From assembly GCF_017357405.1 (NCBI RefSeq), contig NZ_CP071598.1:682001-746000 (forward strand): a DNA stretch of 64,000 nt. Direction: 5' to 3'. The position numbers and the translations under genes are program-made. This document shows, piece by piece, positions 10,038-20,192 of this stretch. Within the stretch, counting starts at the first letter, position 1. Every line of letters starts with the position of its first letter. The DNA comes from Halomontanus rarus. GTDB taxonomy: Archaea; Halobacteriota; Halobacteria; Halobacteriales; Natrialbaceae. The notes beneath the pieces were generated by a model. It saw only the letters and a program-made list of their open reading frames with translations. It made no database searches and was not told the origin of the DNA.

Positions 10038-11048
10038 TCAGGCCGAGAGCCAGTCGCGGGTCATCATCTCGTAGCGCTCTCGAGGAACCGTATGCTGGAG
10101 CGGGTCGCCGCGATCGAACCGCTCGACCTCGGTGACGACGGCGTCGGCCAGGTGACGCCGGCAAGGATTTCCGGCCACGTGCGGCCCGAGGACGACGTTT
10201 TCGATGTCCCGAAGCGGATGGTCCTCGGGGAGCGGCTCCTCTTCGTACACGTCGAGCGCGGCCGAGATGCGACCGGTCTCGAGTTCGTCGACGAGCGCAT
10301 CCTCGTCGACGATGGCGCCGCGAGCTGCGTTCACGAGGAGGCAGCCGTCGGGCAGCGAGGCGAGGCGGTCGGTGTCGAGCATATGCAGCGTCTCGGGAGT
10401 TTTCGAGGCGTGAATCGACACCACGTCGGCGCCCTCGAGCGTCGACTCGAGGTCGGCCCGCGTCGCGAAATCGAACGGGGCCAGGTCGTCCCTCGAGATG
10501 TACGGATCGTACACGTCGACCGTCACGTCGAACGGCTCGAGAAGCTCCAGGAGCGTCCGACCGACCGTTCCGAGGCCGACGAAACCGACGGTGGCCCCGT
10601 AGAGGGAGTCGGTCGGATCCCCGGCCTTGCTCGGCCACTCGCCTCGTTTGACGGCTGTATCGAAGTCGATGACGGAACGGAACGACGACAACACGTACGA
10701 GAGGATCCCCTCGGCGACGAACGGGGCCATGACGTGGTTCGCGCTACAGACGGGGATTTCACGGTCGTACAGCGCCGGAGACGCGATGGACGCGACGCTT
10801 CCGCCCACGTGGGCGACCAACTCGAGCGAGCCGGCCTCGCCGAGCACGTATTCGGACAGTTCGTGCGTCCCCCAACCGGTGACGCAGACGTCGACGCCCT
10901 CGAGGCGGTCCCGGAGTTCGTCCCGGCTCAACTGTTCGTCGGAGTCGTTCCAGTCGACCTCGCCCAACGACTCGAGCCGGTCGACAACCGCGGGCGGATA
11001 GAGCGTTTCGTTGGATCGAGCGTTCGGGTAGGTCACGAGAATGTACAT
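10038..11048 (-). CDS. D-isomer-specific 2-hydroxyacid dehydrogenase
   Basis: A predicted NAD-dependent D-2-hydroxyacid dehydrogenase of the phosphoglycerate-dehydrogenase fold, 336 residues. Visible are the NAD-binding GFVGLGTVGRTLLELL, the VNAARGAIVDEDALV segment holding the catalytic arginine, the EEEPLPEDHPL acid region, and the catalytic histidine in GPHVAG. There is no ACT or serA-type C-terminal domain, so it is probably not the biosynthetic enzyme. The start MYILVTYPNARSNETL at 11048 is preferred over an upstream ATG because the extension is low quality. Within the island it could oxidise or reduce a sugar-acid intermediate (inference). Confidence 0.88.
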   Translation of the reverse strand: MYILVTYPNARSNETLYPPAVVDRLESLGEVDWNDSDEQLSRDELRDRLEGVDVCVTGWGTHELSEYVLGEAGSLELVAHVGGSVASIASPALYDREIPVCSANHVMAPFVAEGILSYVLSSFRSVIDFDTAVKRGEWPSKAGDPTDSLYGATVGFVGLGTVGRTLLELLEPFDVTVDVYDPYISRDDLAPFDFATRADLESTLEGADVVSIHASKTPETLHMLDTDRLASLPDGCLLVNAARGAIVDEDALVDELETGRISAALDVYEEEPLPEDHPLRDIENVVLGPHVAGNPCRRHLADAVVTEVERFDRGDPLQHTVPRERYEMMTRDWLSA

Positions 11049-11442
11049 TCGTTGGAAGGTTTCGAGGGTCTCCGATATAGCTGTGTGGATCGGAAAGAGA
11101 AACGACCAGCCTGTCGGTGTTCGATTCGTCGGCGATGAGCCGAATGCGGACGAACCGATCGTTCTGACGGCGATTTCGACCGGCACACGCCGTACCTGGC
11201 GGGACTGTCGTCGGGACGATCAGAGCCAGCCTCGAGTTCGTCGCCGACAGGGAACAGCCGCGTCGAGTACTACCGCGAGTGAACTACTCGAGCCGCTCGG
11301 ACGGCGATCGCGAACGGGACGCCGATCGACCCCATCGGCCCCATCGGCCGAGCAAACTCGGCGACGCCGAAGGTGAGTTCGAGGGCGATCGGTCGTCGTG
11401 GGAGGCCCTATAAGTGAGTTGCCGACAGAGTGGCGCGTGAAC

Positions 11443-12441
11443 ATGCACAATCCGTACGCGGACCTCGAGTGGGAGTCCGCCCAACGGCTCCACTCGGTCA
11501 ATCACACGCACACGTTCTCCGCCAATCCTGGAGAGGGCGAGTGGGTGGTGACGACGGAACACCAGGACGGCCAGACGACGTTCGAGTCGATGTACGAAGA
11601 CGGGATCCGACACTTCGCGATCAGCAACTACTACCCGTCGAAACCGACCTATCCGCTCGAGGAGTACTTCGAGGACGTCCCGGACGACGCTCTCGGTTGT
11701 CCCAACGCGGAGATGAGTACGAACGACTCCCGCGGCCACTACTGTGCGGTCGGCAGCCGCTTCGACAACGGTGACGGATACGACGGGAACTGGCGGGACC
11801 TCTTCGAGGAAATCCTCGCCGAGCTCGCCTACGACGACGGCGGCGGCATCGTGATCAACCACCCCAAGCGGACGGGCCTCCCGATCGACGGGTTGCTCGA
11901 TCGCGTCGACTTCGATTCGCGCGTACTCGGCGTCGAGGCGTACAATCACAGGTGCGAAGCGAAGTACGGCGGGACCGGCGACTCGCTATCGATCTGGGAC
12001 GAACTACTCCTCACGGGACGGATGGTGTACGGGTTCTTCAACCCGGACTACCACGCTCCCTGGTATCCCGTTCCCGACTGGACCGACGACACGTACGGTA
12101 GAAACGTTCTGTTAGTTCCGTCGGCCACGGAGGAAGCCGCCGCTCTCGCCTACCGACGGGGACACTTCTACGGCGCCCTCCGGGGATCCGGACTGGCGTT
12201 CGAGCGTATCGCGGTGCGCGAGGGCGAGATCGCGGTCGAAACCAACGACGCCGACCGCATCGATTTTATCAGCGATCGGTGTCTCGTGCGGACCGAACGC
12301 GATCGCACCGCCGCCTACGCACTGAACGGGAAGGAAACGTACGTACGGATCGAGGCCGAAGACGAGGGAGGAGAACGAATCTTCTCGCAGCCGATTCTCC
12401 TCGAACACGACGAGCTGGGCGGAACCGAACGCCACACGTAA
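11443..12441 (+). CDS. PHP-domain-like metal-dependent hydrolase
   Basis: A 332-residue protein resembling PHP-domain phosphoesterase-type hydrolases. It starts with a family-like VNHTHTFSAN motif (HTH, about residues 17-19), has an acidic and histidine-rich middle (GIVINHPKR) and later VEAYNHRCEAKYGG and GFFNPDYHAPWY. These are plausible metal ligands, but the set is not canonical. A GTG at 11437, in frame, is an alternative start; TATA-like ctataagtg at 11408-11416 would put the transcript start near either. It is convergent with a second protein of related architecture (DUF3604) that carries a similar C-terminal fold. Confidence 0.7.
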   Translation: MHNPYADLEWESAQRLHSVNHTHTFSANPGEGEWVVTTEHQDGQTTFESMYEDGIRHFAISNYYPSKPTYPLEEYFEDVPDDALGCPNAEMSTNDSRGHYCAVGSRFDNGDGYDGNWRDLFEEILAELAYDDGGGIVINHPKRTGLPIDGLLDRVDFDSRVLGVEAYNHRCEAKYGGTGDSLSIWDELLLTGRMVYGFFNPDYHAPWYPVPDWTDDTYGRNVLLVPSATEEAAALAYRRGHFYGALRGSGLAFERIAVREGEIAVETNDADRIDFISDRCLVRTERDRTAAYALNGKETYVRIEAEDEGGERIFSQPILLEHDELGGTERHT

Positions 12442-12610
12442 TCGCGACGACGACGGTTTTTCGCTCGACGGAACTGCATCGGCTTCGACGTGGGTACGTT
12501 TCCCGTTCGGTACGACCGCCGATCTGGATGACCGGTCGCCGGGCGTATCTTACGAGATCGGGCGATCGGACCCGTCGTACTCGACGGGTGAACCTGTTCG
12601 AGGCACCGCC

Positions 12611-14548
12611 TCACTCGAGGAACCAGACCGGACTGGCCCAGGCCCGATGTCGGTCGGCCTGCGTGACCCTGACGTAGTAGAACGCGGAGTCGCGCCCGTC
12701 GGGGTGATCTCGCGGCTGCAACACGTCGTCTAGGAGGTCGTCGTCGGTCCACTCGACCGTCGCGTCCCGTTCCTCGGGTTCGAACGTCGCAACCACCTCG
12801 CCGTTCCGGATCACGTCGATCGCGGTCACGGGGGCGGTACCGACCGTCCGGGCGGTGACGGTGCGGGAGTGACGATCGGCGTCAGTCGCCGACCGCTCCG
12901 CGCCCATCCGGAGACCGTTACAGTCGGTCTTCAGCAGGATTCGCGGACCCGTCGTCGCGTAGGTCCGGCGTTCGGCGAGCGCCTCGAAGACGCCGTCGCG
13001 AGTCAGTTCGTCCGCGTATATCGCCGTTTTCCCCGCGCCCTTGCCGAACTCGTGGGTTCCGGTTCCAGGCTGCCCCTCGTGCGTATCGGTTCCGCCAGTG
13101 AAGCCGACGCGGTGGCCCCTGCGGAGGCCCGCCCGTACCGACCACGGCCCGCCCGCTTCGGAGTCGCCCCACGCGGAGTAGATCTCGACCAGTCTCTGGT
13201 ACTCGTCGTGGAAGCGGTCCCAGCTCGTTCGACCCGGCCCGCAAAACTTCGGGTGATGGGGGAACGCTAGCGCCTCGCCGTCGTACGCGTCCAACATCGT
13301 CCACAGCTCCTCCATCGTGTCGGCCTCCTCGTAGTGGGACGTCGTTCCCGACGACCCGAAGAAAGCTCCCTCGTCGTCGCGGAAATAGACGTTCCGATGG
13401 CCGTACTCACCGCTCCACTCGTAGCTGATCAGTGCGGCGAACTCCCCGGGCTCGTCGTATCGGTTGCTGGCCTCGACCACTCGGTTCCAGACCGCTGGCG
13501 TGACCTCGTACCGTCCCCCGTAGTGGTTCGCCGTCGCACAGAAGTCCAGCGCCTCGACGTTTCGCCCCCACTCGAACATCTCCGCGGCGGTCCCGACGCC
13601 GATGCTATCGTATCCCTGGACGTGGATATCACCCCAGTAGACGTCCCGCTCCGACCAGCCGGTTGCCACGGGATTACTCTGACCGAAGATCCCGTTCTCG
13701 CGGTCGATCGTGGCGAACGTTCCGCACCCGTCGGCGCTCGCGGTCGCCTCGAACGAGTAGGTGTCGTCTAGCAACGCCTCTCGAGCGCGCGCGACGAGCG
13801 TCTCTCCGGCGGCGGCGAACGCGAGGTCGGGCGGCGCGTCGACGAATTCCGGCGCCTCGAGTAGCGCCGTTCCGTCGTACTCCGCGGCCGGATTGTGGTT
13901 GTATTCGTCGGCGGGGAAGACGTCGACGTCGAAGGACTCGCCGACCTCGACGGTCGAGGGAGCGACGACGCGATGCGACTTCGCGGCCGCCCCGTGGACG
14001 TCGACGACCGGCTCAGCGGCGAGCGGACGGTAGGTACCGTCCCCGCCTCGACTGACCCCGGTGGCGAACCGAAATCGCTGCGAGAACGACGGCGCCCTGA
14101 GTCGGCTGCTTCCCTCGTCTCCCAGGGTTATCGTTAGCGCATCTCCGACTTGGATCGCGCCGACCTCGACTTCGACGTCGAGGATACTCACACGACTCGT
14201 GTGAGTGATCGCGAAGCGCAGTTCCACGTTGTCCGACGGCGTCTCGACGTCGACGGCGGCCGCGTACCCAGGGTTCGCGTCGTCGACGTGTTCGACGTGT
14301 GTCGTCCCGACCGGGTACGGTCGGCCGTGATCGAGCCGGAAGTACAGCGGGATCTCCATCGCCACGTGATCGCCCGCGCGTAGCGGTTCTTCGCGAACCT
14401 CGTAGGTCACGTGCCACTCGCGGGGTGCTCGGTGGGCCTCGACTCGGTCGGGATCGATCGTCGCCACGTCGTCGACCGGTGGAGTGTGCTGCAGTGTTCT
14501 CGTCTGTTCGTACCAGTGGTCGTTGTCCTCGAACCGACGGGGAGCCAT
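12611..14548 (-). CDS. DUF3604-family protein (PHP-like)
   Basis: A 645-residue protein of the DUF3604 family, whose biochemistry is not established. The first half is beta-rich. The core begins at YWGDIHVQGYDSIGVG, followed by DFCATANHYGG, AALISYEWSGEYGHRN, ALAFPHHPKFCG and GFTGGTDTHEGQPGTG. These histidines and aspartates form a PHP-like metal site. No signal peptide is seen, so it is probably cytoplasmic. It lies convergent to the PHP-like gene and upstream of nothing on its strand except the ceramidase-like gene, 165 bp away. A role in hydrolysing an ester or phosphate of the island's substrate is inference. Confidence 0.8.
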   Translation of the reverse strand: MAPRRFEDNDHWYEQTRTLQHTPPVDDVATIDPDRVEAHRAPREWHVTYEVREEPLRAGDHVAMEIPLYFRLDHGRPYPVGTTHVEHVDDANPGYAAAVDVETPSDNVELRFAITHTSRVSILDVEVEVGAIQVGDALTITLGDEGSSRLRAPSFSQRFRFATGVSRGGDGTYRPLAAEPVVDVHGAAAKSHRVVAPSTVEVGESFDVDVFPADEYNHNPAAEYDGTALLEAPEFVDAPPDLAFAAAGETLVARAREALLDDTYSFEATASADGCGTFATIDRENGIFGQSNPVATGWSERDVYWGDIHVQGYDSIGVGTAAEMFEWGRNVEALDFCATANHYGGRYEVTPAVWNRVVEASNRYDEPGEFAALISYEWSGEYGHRNVYFRDDEGAFFGSSGTTSHYEEADTMEELWTMLDAYDGEALAFPHHPKFCGPGRTSWDRFHDEYQRLVEIYSAWGDSEAGGPWSVRAGLRRGHRVGFTGGTDTHEGQPGTGTHEFGKGAGKTAIYADELTRDGVFEALAERRTYATTGPRILLKTDCNGLRMGAERSATDADRHSRTVTARTVGTAPVTAIDVIRNGEVVATFEPEERDATVEWTDDDLLDDVLQPRDHPDGRDSAFYYVRVTQADRHRAWASPVWFLE

Positions 14549-14713
14549 GGCGATAGATGTCGTAGTAGTGGTTTAAGTGTTGTTTCGGCTCGTCGAATCC
14601 TTCCGAGCAGAACGGGGCGAAGAACCCCGACCTCGAGCCTCGAGGGTCGGGGTATTCTCCTCGACCGTCGATAAGTACGCGACCGACGGCTCGGTTCTCG
14701 GGCGCCGCGTTGG

Positions 14714-16084
14714 CTACGCGTCTTCGAGTCGCACTTTTTCGGCGGTAACGTCGGAGGGCGTCACCGTCGAATCGGACGCATCGAGGAGGTCGCGAATCGC
14801 GTTCGTGAGCGGCGCCTCGGCGTCGGACGCGACGAGCGAGCCGGTGTCGACCTCGTAACCGCCCATCGGATACGCGTCCTCGGTACCGATGTACATCGGA
14901 CCGAGGTCGCCGTAGGCCGCCATCGCGACGGTCAGATCCGGGCGCATCCGCTTGGCCGCAATCTGATATTCGACGAAGAGTTCTCCGGGCGCGTGCACGA
15001 TGCGAGTGTCGCCGAGGCCGAGGCAGGTAACCGGAATTTCGTGCCCGCGTTCACAGCGGGAGAGCCAGGCCAGTTTTCGAGCCGTTCGATAGTCGGGCTC
15101 CTCCGCGAGGTCGGAAGCCAGTTCGTCCGCGACGAGCTTCGCGGCCGGCGGCAATCCGACTCGTTCGACTCCCCACGAGACGTCGGCGACGGTGACCGGT
15201 ACCGGCGTCACGTCGTTCCAGGCTCGAACGAGTCCGTCCGCGAGTCGTCGAGCTAGAACCGGCCGGTTCTCCGGCGAGCCGTCGTTGTACTTCCCGGCGG
15301 TGACGTTGCCGGCGGCCCCGCAGAAGTGCACCAGCGGAACGCCGATTTCGTCCGAAACCGTTCCGCGGGCGATGCCCGGAAAGTCGCAGGTCACCCGCTC
15401 GTCGCGGTAGTAACTCTGCGGATGACAGGCGTAGTAACTCAACGCCGCGACCGGCGTGTCCTCCCTCCAGAAACTCACCAAGGAGACGGTCGGATCGATC
15501 AGGCCTTCGGGCGCGTCGCGCCACTCGGCTTCCGATTCGGAGCTGAAGCGAACGCGAGCGATTCGGTCGTCGCCGTCGATCAACTGACGGTTCGATGCGA
15601 CGTTCTCCACTGCCGCGGTGCCGACGCCGACGTGCGTGACGGGTTCGGCTTTCGTCACCGCAGTCTCGACGGCGGCGGCCACCCGTTCGACGGTCTCTCG
15701 AGCGTAGGACGGATCGATGCGGTACACCCGGGCGCCGTGGGCGAGCACCATTCCGATCGCGTCGTAGTCGAACCACGGGGTCTGGTGCTGGTGAACCGTG
15801 TGGACGGCGACTCGTTCGGGCGACGTCCCCGCCGCGTCGGCGAGTCGTTCCCGCCACGCGTCGTAACCGGCGTTGCCGTTGCCGATCCAGTCGACACTCG
15901 CGAGTACGATGGGCGCGTCATGGCCGGTCAGGACGATTCCACGGGCGCGGAGCGGATCGTCGATTCCCGCGGCCTCGCCGTACGCGATCGGATCACCGAT
16001 CTCCGGTGTGACGTCCACGTCGAACCGACCGATTCGAACGTCATCCGCAGATGTGCTCTCTCTCGGTGTGGAAACGTCTTCCAT
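14714..16084 (-). CDS. Neutral-ceramidase-like hydrolase, copy 1
   Basis: A 456-residue protein of the neutral/alkaline ceramidase-like superfamily, zinc amidases acting on N-acyl bonds in known members. Motifs are RFDVDVTPEIGDP near the start, VAVHTVHQHQTPW (zinc-type histidines), LSYYACHPQSYYRD, DFPGIARG and VHFCGAAGNVTAGKYND. It lacks a signal peptide and the C-terminal domain of true ceramidases. This copy is the most diverged of the three: its SHTH motif reads TVHQHQ. It could remove an acyl group from an amino sugar, but the substrate is unproven. The ATG at 16084 gives a reasonable N-terminus (MEDVSTPRES). Confidence 0.78.
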   Translation of the reverse strand: MEDVSTPRESTSADDVRIGRFDVDVTPEIGDPIAYGEAAGIDDPLRARGIVLTGHDAPIVLASVDWIGNGNAGYDAWRERLADAAGTSPERVAVHTVHQHQTPWFDYDAIGMVLAHGARVYRIDPSYARETVERVAAAVETAVTKAEPVTHVGVGTAAVENVASNRQLIDGDDRIARVRFSSESEAEWRDAPEGLIDPTVSLVSFWREDTPVAALSYYACHPQSYYRDERVTCDFPGIARGTVSDEIGVPLVHFCGAAGNVTAGKYNDGSPENRPVLARRLADGLVRAWNDVTPVPVTVADVSWGVERVGLPPAAKLVADELASDLAEEPDYRTARKLAWLSRCERGHEIPVTCLGLGDTRIVHAPGELFVEYQIAAKRMRPDLTVAMAAYGDLGPMYIGTEDAYPMGGYEVDTGSLVASDAEAPLTNAIRDLLDASDSTVTPSDVTAEKVRLEDA

Positions 16085-16405
16085 GAGCCTATCTTTCAGG
16101 ACCGACCCAAAGGTGTTTCGCCGGTCGCTCGCGCACTCGGTACCGTCCGTGAACGAGTACGAACGAGAGCGGGCGGAGACTCGACCTCGGAAAGAGCGTC
16201 GTCGATACGTCTCGGTTCCGGACGTTACAGCGATCTCGAGTCGACGGACCCCTCACCGGTAACGACGCGATCGCGGGTGCGGTCGAACACCGTTTGGACC
16301 GGTCGGTACCCGCCGCCGACATCGGTGCGAACCGCGAACGATCCGCGCGCGGAACTCGAGTGCTCGGGGGATAGAACGAAGTAGCGTCCGACACAACTCG
16401 AGCCT
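16085..16405. promoter_or_regulatory. Divergent intergenic region
   Basis: A 321-bp gap between divergent genes, presumably holding both promoters. I see no clear TATA-type box or palindrome that I would assign with confidence, and no small gene. Confidence 0.3.
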
Positions 16406-17311
16406 ATGTCGTCGAGAGACCTCGAGTTCGGAGCGTTCCTTCCGCGATGGGATCGGTACGCGACACCCGACGGATGGCGTCGAATCGCAACGGCGGCCGA
16501 AGACGCGGGATTCGCCTGGGTCGGCAGGGGCGACCGTGTCGTCTTTCCCGAACCCGAGTACCGCTCTCGCCCCGCCTCGGAGCTGTTCTCCGTCCTCGCG
16601 TCCGTCGCGAACGAGACGGACGAAATCGCGATCGGGACGAACGTCTGCGTCGTCCCGTATCGCCACCCGATCCATCTCGTCAAGGAGGTGTTCACGCTCG
16701 ATACGCTCACGGACGGGCGCTTCGAGTTCGGCGTCGGTGCCGGCTGGCTGGAGGAAGAGTTCGACGCGCTCGGCGTCCCCTACGAGGAACGCGGCCCGCG
16801 GACCGACGAGTTCCTCGAGATTTACGACGCGGCCTGCGAGCGGGGATCGGTGTCGTTCGATGGACGCCATCACTCGTTCGACGCCGTGGGGTTCTACCCT
16901 CGTCCGGAACGGGACGGTGGGCCGCCGCTGTGGGCCGGCGGCAGCGCGAGTCCGGCGTTCAGGCGAGCGGCGGAGTACGGCGTCGGGTGGACGATCAGCG
17001 GCGTCTCACCCGAAGACGTCCGAGACGGGCGGAGTCGGCTGCTGAACGCGTGGGACGACTACGACCGCGACGGGGACCCCGAAATCGCCGTTAACGTAGA
17101 CGGGTACGTGACCGACGAGTCGACCGAATCTGACGAGCCGCTGGTCGGAACCGTCGACTCGGTGCTCGACGGGGTCGAGGCCTATCGCGAAGCGGGGGCG
17201 ACACGGATCAATCTCACGCTCTCGTCGACCCCCGCGGGGGACGCGATGACGATAGAAGAACGACTCGAGCAAATCGAACGGTTCGAGGACGAAATTCGTT
17301 CGGCGCTCTGA
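16406..17311 (+). CDS. LLM-class (luciferase-like) F420/flavin-dependent oxidoreductase
   Basis: A predicted luciferase-like monooxygenase or F420-dependent oxidoreductase, 301 residues, the family's usual size. It opens with LEFGAFLPRWDRYATPDG. The conserved GTNVCVVPYRHPIHLVKEV and GRFEFGVGAGWLEEEFDALG segments follow, and LWAGGSASPAFRRAAEYGVGW is the classical cofactor-binding area. In haloarchaea most such enzymes use F420 (family knowledge). It is convergent with the isomerase gene; its role in the pathway is unknown. Confidence 0.85.
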   Translation: MSSRDLEFGAFLPRWDRYATPDGWRRIATAAEDAGFAWVGRGDRVVFPEPEYRSRPASELFSVLASVANETDEIAIGTNVCVVPYRHPIHLVKEVFTLDTLTDGRFEFGVGAGWLEEEFDALGVPYEERGPRTDEFLEIYDAACERGSVSFDGRHHSFDAVGFYPRPERDGGPPLWAGGSASPAFRRAAEYGVGWTISGVSPEDVRDGRSRLLNAWDDYDRDGDPEIAVNVDGYVTDESTESDEPLVGTVDSVLDGVEAYREAGATRINLTLSSTPAGDAMTIEERLEQIERFEDEIRSAL

Positions 17312-17430
17312 TCGAAATCGCTTCTCTCCGAACACGACCGACTCCGTGTTCCCTCGCAGGTCTTCCCGTGTCGTTCACGCCACGGACAGCCGCTACTGAA
17401 ACAGTACCTCGCGTCTCGGCGATCGTGAGA

Positions 17431-17494
17431 ACTGAAACGGTTTACACACAGATCGCACAGTAGTCGTGTGAACAGGTGTGCATCGGCTTTCAGT
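17431..17494. repeat. Imperfect palindromic extragenic element, copy A
   Basis: It begins ACTGAAACGGTTTACACAC and ends GTGTGCATCGGCTTTCAGT, forming a long imperfect hairpin. Most bases match copy B at 25383-25467. It lies between convergent genes, where a bidirectional terminator could sit. Copy A lacks the outer CTATAGTA/TACTATAG ends of copy B. Confidence 0.75.
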
Positions 17495-17545
17495 GGCTCC
17501 GAGATCCTTCGACCGAAGCGATCGTCGATCCTCGATGACGTTCGA

Positions 17546-18424
17546 TCAATCGGCCGCCGAACGCGCACGCTCGATCGTCCGCTCGAGCGCCTCGAGTTCC
17601 CGCCTGGCGACGTCGATGTCGCCGTCCTCGCCGTCGGGAGTGACGGAACACTCGTCGGTGAGGTATCCGTCGTACCCCGCCTCGACCAGAGCGGTGAACA
17701 GCGGCAAGTGGTCGACGTCTCCCTCGCCCAGCGGTCGGAACTGGAAGCTCTCCTCGCCGCGGTTCGTCTCGGTCTCGAACGCGTCGGGGAGCGTGGGATC
17801 GTCGACCCGTTGGAGGTCCTTGACGTGGACGTGGACGAGGGCATCGGCCAGCCGCTCGATCGACGCTCGACCGTACTCAGCATCCACGATACACATGTTT
17901 CCTGCATCGTGGATAACGCCGACATTCTGTCTGTCGATCAGGTCCAGGAGCTCCATCGTGGAGTCGGCCGTTTCCACCAGCCGGCCCGCGTGAATCTCGA
18001 TACCGATGGTACGACCGTACTCGGCGGCGACGTCCGCGGCCCGTCGAACGTAGCCGGCGGCACGCTCGAAGTCGTCGTCCGTCGCGTCCCGTAGAGGCGG
18101 TCCGCCGGGCTTGTGGCGGACGAGTTTGCAGTCGAGGATCTCCGCCAACGCCGCGTACTGTTCGAGCGTCTCGAGTTCCGCCTCGGCCTCGGAGTCGGTC
18201 AACTGATCGTAATATCCGGTGTAGGTCGCGAGGCAGGGAACCGAGAGACCGGCTTCGTCGAGGCGATTCCGTATCGTCTCGGCGCGCTCGTGGGAGGTGT
18301 CCGGCGGAAGGTGCGGTTCGCTGGCCTGGATTTCGATGCCGCCGTAGCCGAGTTCCCCTGTCAGGTCGATGGCCGATTCGAGGGATCTGTCGTCCAGTAT
18401 CTTGCTGAATAGTGCAGGTTTCAT
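17546..18424 (-). CDS. Sugar phosphate isomerase/epimerase-like TIM barrel, copy 1
   Basis: A predicted xylose-isomerase-like (AP endonuclease 2 superfamily) enzyme, 292 residues. It starts MKPALFSKILDDRSLESAI, typical of the sugar-isomerase branch. Metal-ligand segments are GIEIHAGRLVE, VGVIHDAGNM, VHVHVKDLQR and the terminal DGYLTDECS. The open frame runs upstream to 18709, but the added residues are arginine-rich and lack family features, so the ATG at 18424 is used. It is divergent from a ceramidase-like gene across a 296-bp gap. Confidence 0.85.
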   Translation of the reverse strand: MKPALFSKILDDRSLESAIDLTGELGYGGIEIQASEPHLPPDTSHERAETIRNRLDEAGLSVPCLATYTGYYDQLTDSEAEAELETLEQYAALAEILDCKLVRHKPGGPPLRDATDDDFERAAGYVRRAADVAAEYGRTIGIEIHAGRLVETADSTMELLDLIDRQNVGVIHDAGNMCIVDAEYGRASIERLADALVHVHVKDLQRVDDPTLPDAFETETNRGEESFQFRPLGEGDVDHLPLFTALVEAGYDGYLTDECSVTPDGEDGDIDVARRELEALERTIERARSAAD

Positions 18425-18720
18425 TGGTCTGAGAGTGTGGTCGAACGATCGTCGGTGTTGTCGCCGTACTACCGATACCTCGGCGGAATCAGCGCGAGCA
18501 GGTAAGTCCTTCGCCTCTACTACTAGCTCGTAACGTAACGATACCGATCGACGAGGTCCGACCGTCCGAATTACAGACGCTCTAACCGTCGAAATCGGTT
18601 CTCTCGAGTGTGATCGACGAAGAGACACGATAGTAACACGCGAACCGACGAGCTCACCGCGTCGAGGGAAGGGAGCACACTTATCGTCACGCTCGAGAGT
18701 AGTCGACACGAACGAGACCG

Positions 18721-20067
18721 ATGACGCCTAACGACGGATCGGACACGGATACCGAGCAGAACCGAACAGAGTGGCGGGTCGGAACGGCGACTCGAGTGAT
18801 CACGCCCGAGCGACTGATACTGCTGTCCGGGTACGGCGATCGGACCGAGCCGTCCACGGGAACGGCGATGGAACTCCACGCGAAGGCCGTCGCCCTCGAG
18901 GACGAGAAGGGGTCGGTCGCCGTCATCGTCGGAGTCGACGTACTCGGCGTGACACGCGACTTGCACGCGGCGGTCGTCCGACGGTGCCGGCAGGAGTACG
19001 GACTCGAGTCGGCCGAGCTACTGGTAAACGCCTCCCACACTCATCACGGGCCGGAATACCGCGTGGACGACAGTCGTCTCTGGGATACCGCGGGCACGAA
19101 CGACCAACGCGCACGGGAGTACCGCGAGCGCCTGGAAGACGAGATCGTCGACGTCGTCGGAGCAGCGCTCGAAGCGCGGTCTGACGCCGATCTTCGGTAC
19201 AGCCACGGACGGTGTGGCTTCGGCATGAATCGGCGTCGTCCCGGACCCGACGGCTTCGATCTGGCGTCGTATCCCGACGGGGTCGTCGACACCGACGTCC
19301 CCGTCCTCGTGGCGACGAGCGACGACACGGTTCGAGCCATCCTGTTCGGATACGCGTGTCACCCGACGTCGCACCCGAAGATGCGGGAGTTCCATCCCGA
19401 CTGGCCCGGCGTGGCGACGGCTGCACTCGAGGAGCGGTTCCCGGACGCGACGGCCGTCTTCCTGCAGGGCTGTGCCGCCGACCAGAACCCGGTTCCGCGG
19501 CGGGAACGAGAGCAGACCGTCCAGCACGGGCAGACGGCCGCCAACGCCGTCGAGGCCGCCATCGGAGCACGGGGGAAGTCCGTCCGTGGTCCCCTACGGA
19601 CCCTGACCGAGGAGACGACCCTCGAGTTCGAGGAGCAGCCGGACCGAGCCGAACTGGAGCGTCGGCTGGCCGACGCCGACGGCGAGGACAGGTACGCCAA
19701 CCGACTCCTCGACGTGCTCGATCGCGATGGGGAGATCCGGACGGAGTTCCCCTACCTCGTACAGGCCATCGGATTCGGATCGGACCTGACGCTCGTGAGC
19801 CTCCCGGGTGAAGTACCCGTGAGATACGCCCACCGGATCACGGACGCGCTCGCGGGAGACACGTGGGTCGCGGCGTACTCGAACCACGGCTACGTCTACG
19901 TGCCGACCGACAGACAACTGTACGAAGGGGGGTACGAGCCGACGTGGGTGTTCATCTACTGGGACTACCCCGCGCCGGTGAAACCGTCCACCGAGGATCG
20001 GATCGCGGAAACCGCGCTCGCCCTCGCTCAGAGAGCGGGAGCGACCCGTCGCGACGAGCGCGAGTAA
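18721..20067 (+). CDS. Neutral-ceramidase-like hydrolase, copy 2
   Basis: A 448-residue ceramidase-like protein. The N-terminus has VGTATRVITPERLILLSGYG. The zinc motifs are LVNASHTHHGPEY (SHTHxGP), FGYACHPTSHPKM, DWPGVATAALEERFP and VFLQGCAADQNPVP. No export signal is visible, so it should act in the cytoplasm, unlike secreted bacterial ceramidases. Closely similar in plan to the gene at 41676. A TATA-like cacttatcg lies about 40 nt upstream. A plausible job is removing an N-acyl group from a sugar or amino alcohol (inference). Confidence 0.8.
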   Translation: MTPNDGSDTDTEQNRTEWRVGTATRVITPERLILLSGYGDRTEPSTGTAMELHAKAVALEDEKGSVAVIVGVDVLGVTRDLHAAVVRRCRQEYGLESAELLVNASHTHHGPEYRVDDSRLWDTAGTNDQRAREYRERLEDEIVDVVGAALEARSDADLRYSHGRCGFGMNRRRPGPDGFDLASYPDGVVDTDVPVLVATSDDTVRAILFGYACHPTSHPKMREFHPDWPGVATAALEERFPDATAVFLQGCAADQNPVPRREREQTVQHGQTAANAVEAAIGARGKSVRGPLRTLTEETTLEFEEQPDRAELERRLADADGEDRYANRLLDVLDRDGEIRTEFPYLVQAIGFGSDLTLVSLPGEVPVRYAHRITDALAGDTWVAAYSNHGYVYVPTDRQLYEGGYEPTWVFIYWDYPAPVKPSTEDRIAETALALAQRAGATRRDERE

Positions 20068-20192
20068 CCCGATAGCGTCGTGGGGTTGGGTCGGGAGCCG
20101 TACGCGAGGGTGAGATTCGGTACCGCACGATTCGATCGTCCCCGGACTCTGAGAGTGACCGTATGACGGTCGCAATGGCATATCGCACACAT